DNA from: Rhytidiadelphus loreus
Taxonomy: Eukaryota > Streptophyta > Bryopsida > Hypnales > Hylocomiaceae
NCBI GenBank assembly: GCA_947034895.1
Contig: OX344762.1
Span: 10,917,501-10,981,500, forward strand
Length of the DNA: 64,000 bases
Reading direction: 5' to 3'
Of the stretch, positions 61,405-64,000 are shown piece after piece (position 1 is the first letter of the stretch; every line of letters begins with the position of its first letter). The notes beneath the pieces were generated by a model. It was not told where the DNA came from and did no database searches. It saw only the letters and a program-made list of their open reading frames with translations. A program made the translations under genes and the position numbers.

Positions 61405-61713
61405 CCCTGCCCGCTACCAGTTGATACCCTGTCTGATACCCGTCGTTAGTTCGTTCCCCTGTGAGAACTCCAAGGTCCACCCGGATGCTCTAAGGTAAAA
61501 CACATTGAGTAAAAAATCACATTAAGATGTTAGAAAATGAAAGTGGTTTGAGAATTTTCATAGACCATGCAAATAAATTATAAATTTTTTTAAGTAGAGG
61601 TCATAAAAATATCCTCTAAACTACCCTTAAATGAACATTTTTTAAATACTAAATGCTTTAACTTTCATTAGTTGCCTCAAAGGATTCTTACCCACCTATT
61701 GTCACGGAGATAG

Positions 61714-62015
61714 AACCTTGTATAAGTTCTAAGATCCTTAAAAGTAAAATTAGAATTAAAGTAAAAGAAGTTTAGATCCTTGAATATATAAAGAAATCAA
61801 GAGTGAGGAACTAAGATCCTTAAAACTTAAATTAACCTTGTATAAGTTCTAAGATCCTTAAAAGTAAAATTAGAATTAAAGTAAAAGAAGTTTAGATCCT
61901 TGAATATATAAAGAAATCAAGAGTGAGGAATTGCCCTCTACCCATTGAATATATAAAGAAATCAAAATAAAAGAAGTTTAGATCCTTGAATATATAAAGA
62001 AATCAAGAGTGAGGA
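61714..62015. repeat. Tandem and scrambled repeats with 120-bp period
   Basis: A 97-bp block at 61714-61810, from aaccttgtataagttc to gagtgaggaa, is repeated without a difference at 61834-61930, exactly 120 bp later. A third partial copy of its right half is at about 61966-62015. Shorter pieces, including aagatccttaaaagtaaaat and agaaatatcaaccctcca, recur to about 62108. This suggests recent local duplications. Confidence 0.9.
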
Positions 62016-62219
62016 ATCCCTCAAGTCTTGACAACATTAGAAGAAATATCAACCCTCCACCCGTGACAAGATCCTTAAAAGTAAAATTAGAAATATCAAC
62101 CCTCCAGAGGGAGGGTCCAGAGTAACAAGCCAAGCTATTGACAAGCCCACCACGTAGGTAGGGCGCCAAGTGGCAATGCCACACGGGCAACCCGCCACGT
62201 AGGCACCCCATTTGAGGTT

Positions 62220-62285
62220 GCCGGTAAGGTTTGAACCTTGCACCTCACACTTGGGGTGCAAGGCTCAAACCAATGCACCACACAT
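62220..62285 (-). repeat. tRNA-like (SINE-type) promoter fragment
   Basis: On the minus strand, GTGGTGCATTGGTTTGAGCC resembles an A box and AAGGTTCAAACC resembles a B box, with tRNA-like spacing of about 30-40 bp. The two arms of gccttgcacc/ggtgcaaggt are complementary. No complete tRNA cloverleaf or CCA-adjacent acceptor stem can be drawn, so a tRNA-derived SINE head is more likely than a tRNA gene. Confidence 0.3.
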
Positions 62286-62386
62286 ACACATGCATGTGTG
62301 AGTGGATTTTTTTACATTTTATCTAGTTAAAGTGTTGTTTTTTTCCTTTTTTTGTAAAGACAGCAAATTTTGTAGGCCATGTAAGT

Positions 62387-62681
62387 ATAGCAAAACAACT
62401 TTTTTTTTTAAACTTTGAACTAAGAAAAGTTTCTAAATACAAGTATCTTTCATCTCCAAAAACCCGTTTGCAATTTTAAGTCTCCAATCAAAAGTTATGA
62501 CTGAATTTCAAGGAAGGTCTTTCATAATGTAAAAAAAAATTCAATGGAACCCCTCTCTGAAATTTAGTCATAACTTTTGATTGGAGACTTAAAATTGAAA
62601 ACGGATTTTTGGAGATGGAAGATACTTGTATTTAGAAACTTTTCTTAGTTCAAAGTTTAAAAAAAAAAGTTGTTTTGCTAT
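62387..62681. mobile_element. Foldback element with 124-bp near-perfect inverted arms
   Basis: The left arm 62387-62510 and right arm 62558-62681 are inverse copies with 4 mismatches in 124 bp, around a 47-bp loop. There is no coding capacity and no clear target duplication. A transcript through it would form a long hairpin. It could be a foldback MITE or part of the neighbouring CACTA-like remnant. Confidence 0.85.
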
Positions 62682-62839
62682 GCCTAAATGGTCTTTGAAG
62701 TCTGCTGACTTTGAAAATTACCAAGTTGGGAATGATTTATTTATTTTTTCCAAAAACAAACTATTTATAGAATACTAACTATGATAATTTACACATTTTT
62801 TCAAATAAAAAAATTTACTTGAAAATTATTTTAGTCAAA

Positions 62840-63025
62840 ATTAATAAAAAAGTATTGATTTTTTGTTAATTTAAAAATGTAGTACCCAAATAAACAAAAA
62901 AAATTGTTGATTTGGGCAGTTTTTACGAAAATCAACAAAAAATTGTGAAAATGGACGATGCAGTACCCAAATCAACAAAAAAGTGTTGATGTTTTGTTAA
63001 TTTTGGCACTGTTTTTCTACTAGTG
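62840..63025. mobile_element. Truncated CACTA-like terminus
   Basis: Read on the minus strand, the sequence from 63025 begins CACTAGTAGAAAAACAGTGCC, a typical CACTA end. It is followed by sub-terminal copies of the motif tacccaaat(c/a)aacaaaa in both orientations (near 62883, 62914 and 62973). No matching opposite terminus was found in the window, so the element is broken or its other end lies further away than I could recognise. Confidence 0.45.
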
Positions 63026-63198
63026 AATTGGGCGGAAATAGGAGAAAAACGAATTTTTGAGCAAAAAAAAAGTAAATTTTAGGGTACTTCGAAGGGCTGT
63101 GAGCAACCCTCTGGAGGCCTGAAATTTTATCTAATGCTCTTTTTATGACTTGATATATATTTCTTTTTATATATTTATCTTATCTTGTCTTCCTTGTT

Positions 63199-64000
63199 CT
63201 TGTCTTGTCTAGTGTTTCATCAACATTTCATCCACAAATGGATGGACAAATGGAGCAAGTAAATCAAGTTTTGGAGTAATATCTTTGGTGTACTATTAAT
63301 TACCAACAAGATGATTGGACATCTTTAATAACATTAGCCGAATTTGCTTACAACAATAGCGTGCATGCATCTATACAATACAAGAGACTCCATTTTATAT
63401 CAATTATGAATATCACCTCATGATTGATATGCTACTGGTTTAGAAGGGAGAGAATCCTGCAGCAGAGGAGTTTGCAATATGTATGAAAGAATTACACTCA
63501 ACAATGAAGAAACATCTTTAAAAAGCCAAGTTCATTATAAAGAATCTGCTGATGTAAAAAGAAAAGAGCAACCAAATTTTCAAATAGGTGATAAAGTGTG
63601 GCTACTACGGTGCAACATCAAGACTTCTAGACCTTGTGATAAATTTGACTACCGCAAGATTTGACCGTTTCCAATTAAAAAACAAATCAATGTTGTTGCA
63701 TATCGGTTAGGATTACCTTCATCCATCAAGATATATCTTGTTTTTCACACTTTACTTTTAGAAACCTATAGAGAATCCAATTTTTCTAGCAGAATTCAAG
63801 CACCACCACCTCCTATTGTAATTGATGATTACCAAGAATATGAAGTTGACGATATTTTAGATTTGAGGATTTGACGAGGTCAAGTAGAATATCTTGATTA
63901 TTGGCATGGATATCCAATTAGTGAGCGTACATGGGAACCAACCTCTAACTTAACAAATGCATTATGGAAGATTCAAGAATTTCATCAACAACAAACAAAC
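63199..64000 (+). pseudogene. Decayed Ty3/gypsy chromovirus pol: integrase C-terminus and chromodomain
   Basis: Split over shifted frames and interrupted by stops, the sequence shows the end of an integrase core (FHPQMDGQMEQVNQVLE, INYQQDDW and LAEFAYNNSVHAS). It then shows the GPY/F-type region (DKVWLLRCNIKTSRPCDKFD) and, near the window end, a chromodomain-like string (GYP-IS-R-TWEP-SNLTNA pattern). Order and spacing fit a plant retrotransposon of the chromovirus type on the plus strand. It is plainly non-functional, and its 3' end lies beyond the window. Confidence 0.85.

Noticed and set aside
62120..62285. Functional tRNA gene
   Set aside because: Box-like strings are present but no full cloverleaf, anticodon arm or acceptor stem can be drawn.

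Overview
This window is nuclear DNA of a land plant. The evidence is three genes split by many GT-AG introns, a plastid-type aspartate kinase with an N-terminal transit-like region, a plant-type polyphenol oxidase with its thioether cysteine, a plant-type VPS13 carrying PH, C2 and Vps62-like modules, and Ty3/gypsy and CACTA transposon debris in AT-rich spacers. The intronless secretory polyphenol oxidase and moderate intron sizes (about 100-850 bp) suggest a bryophyte such as a moss or liverwort. That is an inference; no species marker was found.

Layout: 1-3.7 kb holds decayed coding-like sequence and the 5' region of gene 1. An aspartate kinase gene (+) runs 4.05-8.92 kb in 13 exons, 572 aa, with a possible extra in-frame 5' exon at 3788. 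An AT-rich spacer (8.9-12.1 kb) holds a candidate TTAA-flanked element with inverted ends. COP9 signalosome subunit 1 (+) lies at 12.55-15.24 kb in 6 exons, 438 aa. The next spacer has a complete 930-bp non-autonomous CACTA element with an ATA target duplication (16.90-17.83 kb). A giant VPS13-family lipid-transfer protein (+) fills 18.76-52.17 kb. I could follow 69 exons in continuous phase, giving 13,923 coding nt and about 4640 aa. After a 4.8-kb spacer comes an intronless polyphenol oxidase (+, 57.01-58.63 kb). An intronless 40S ribosomal protein S16/uS9 gene (-) lies at 60.83-61.27 kb with a telo-box upstream. The last 2.5 kb is repeat-rich: tandem duplications, a SINE-like piece, a 124-bp-arm foldback, a CACTA-like end and the decayed 3' part of a Ty3/gypsy chromovirus pol.

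The genes are independent and form no pathway: plastid amino-acid synthesis, cullin deneddylation, lipid transfer between membranes, secreted phenol oxidation, and translation. All splice sites were chosen by hand from consensus, reading phase and remembered homology to Arabidopsis proteins; no alignment or transcript data were used. I see no clearly new multi-gene system. The most unusual signals are a triplicated intron/exon boundary in CSN1, six alternating W-P-P-G-[D/C] motifs in VPS13, GC-AG introns, the TTAA-flanked element and the near-perfect foldback.
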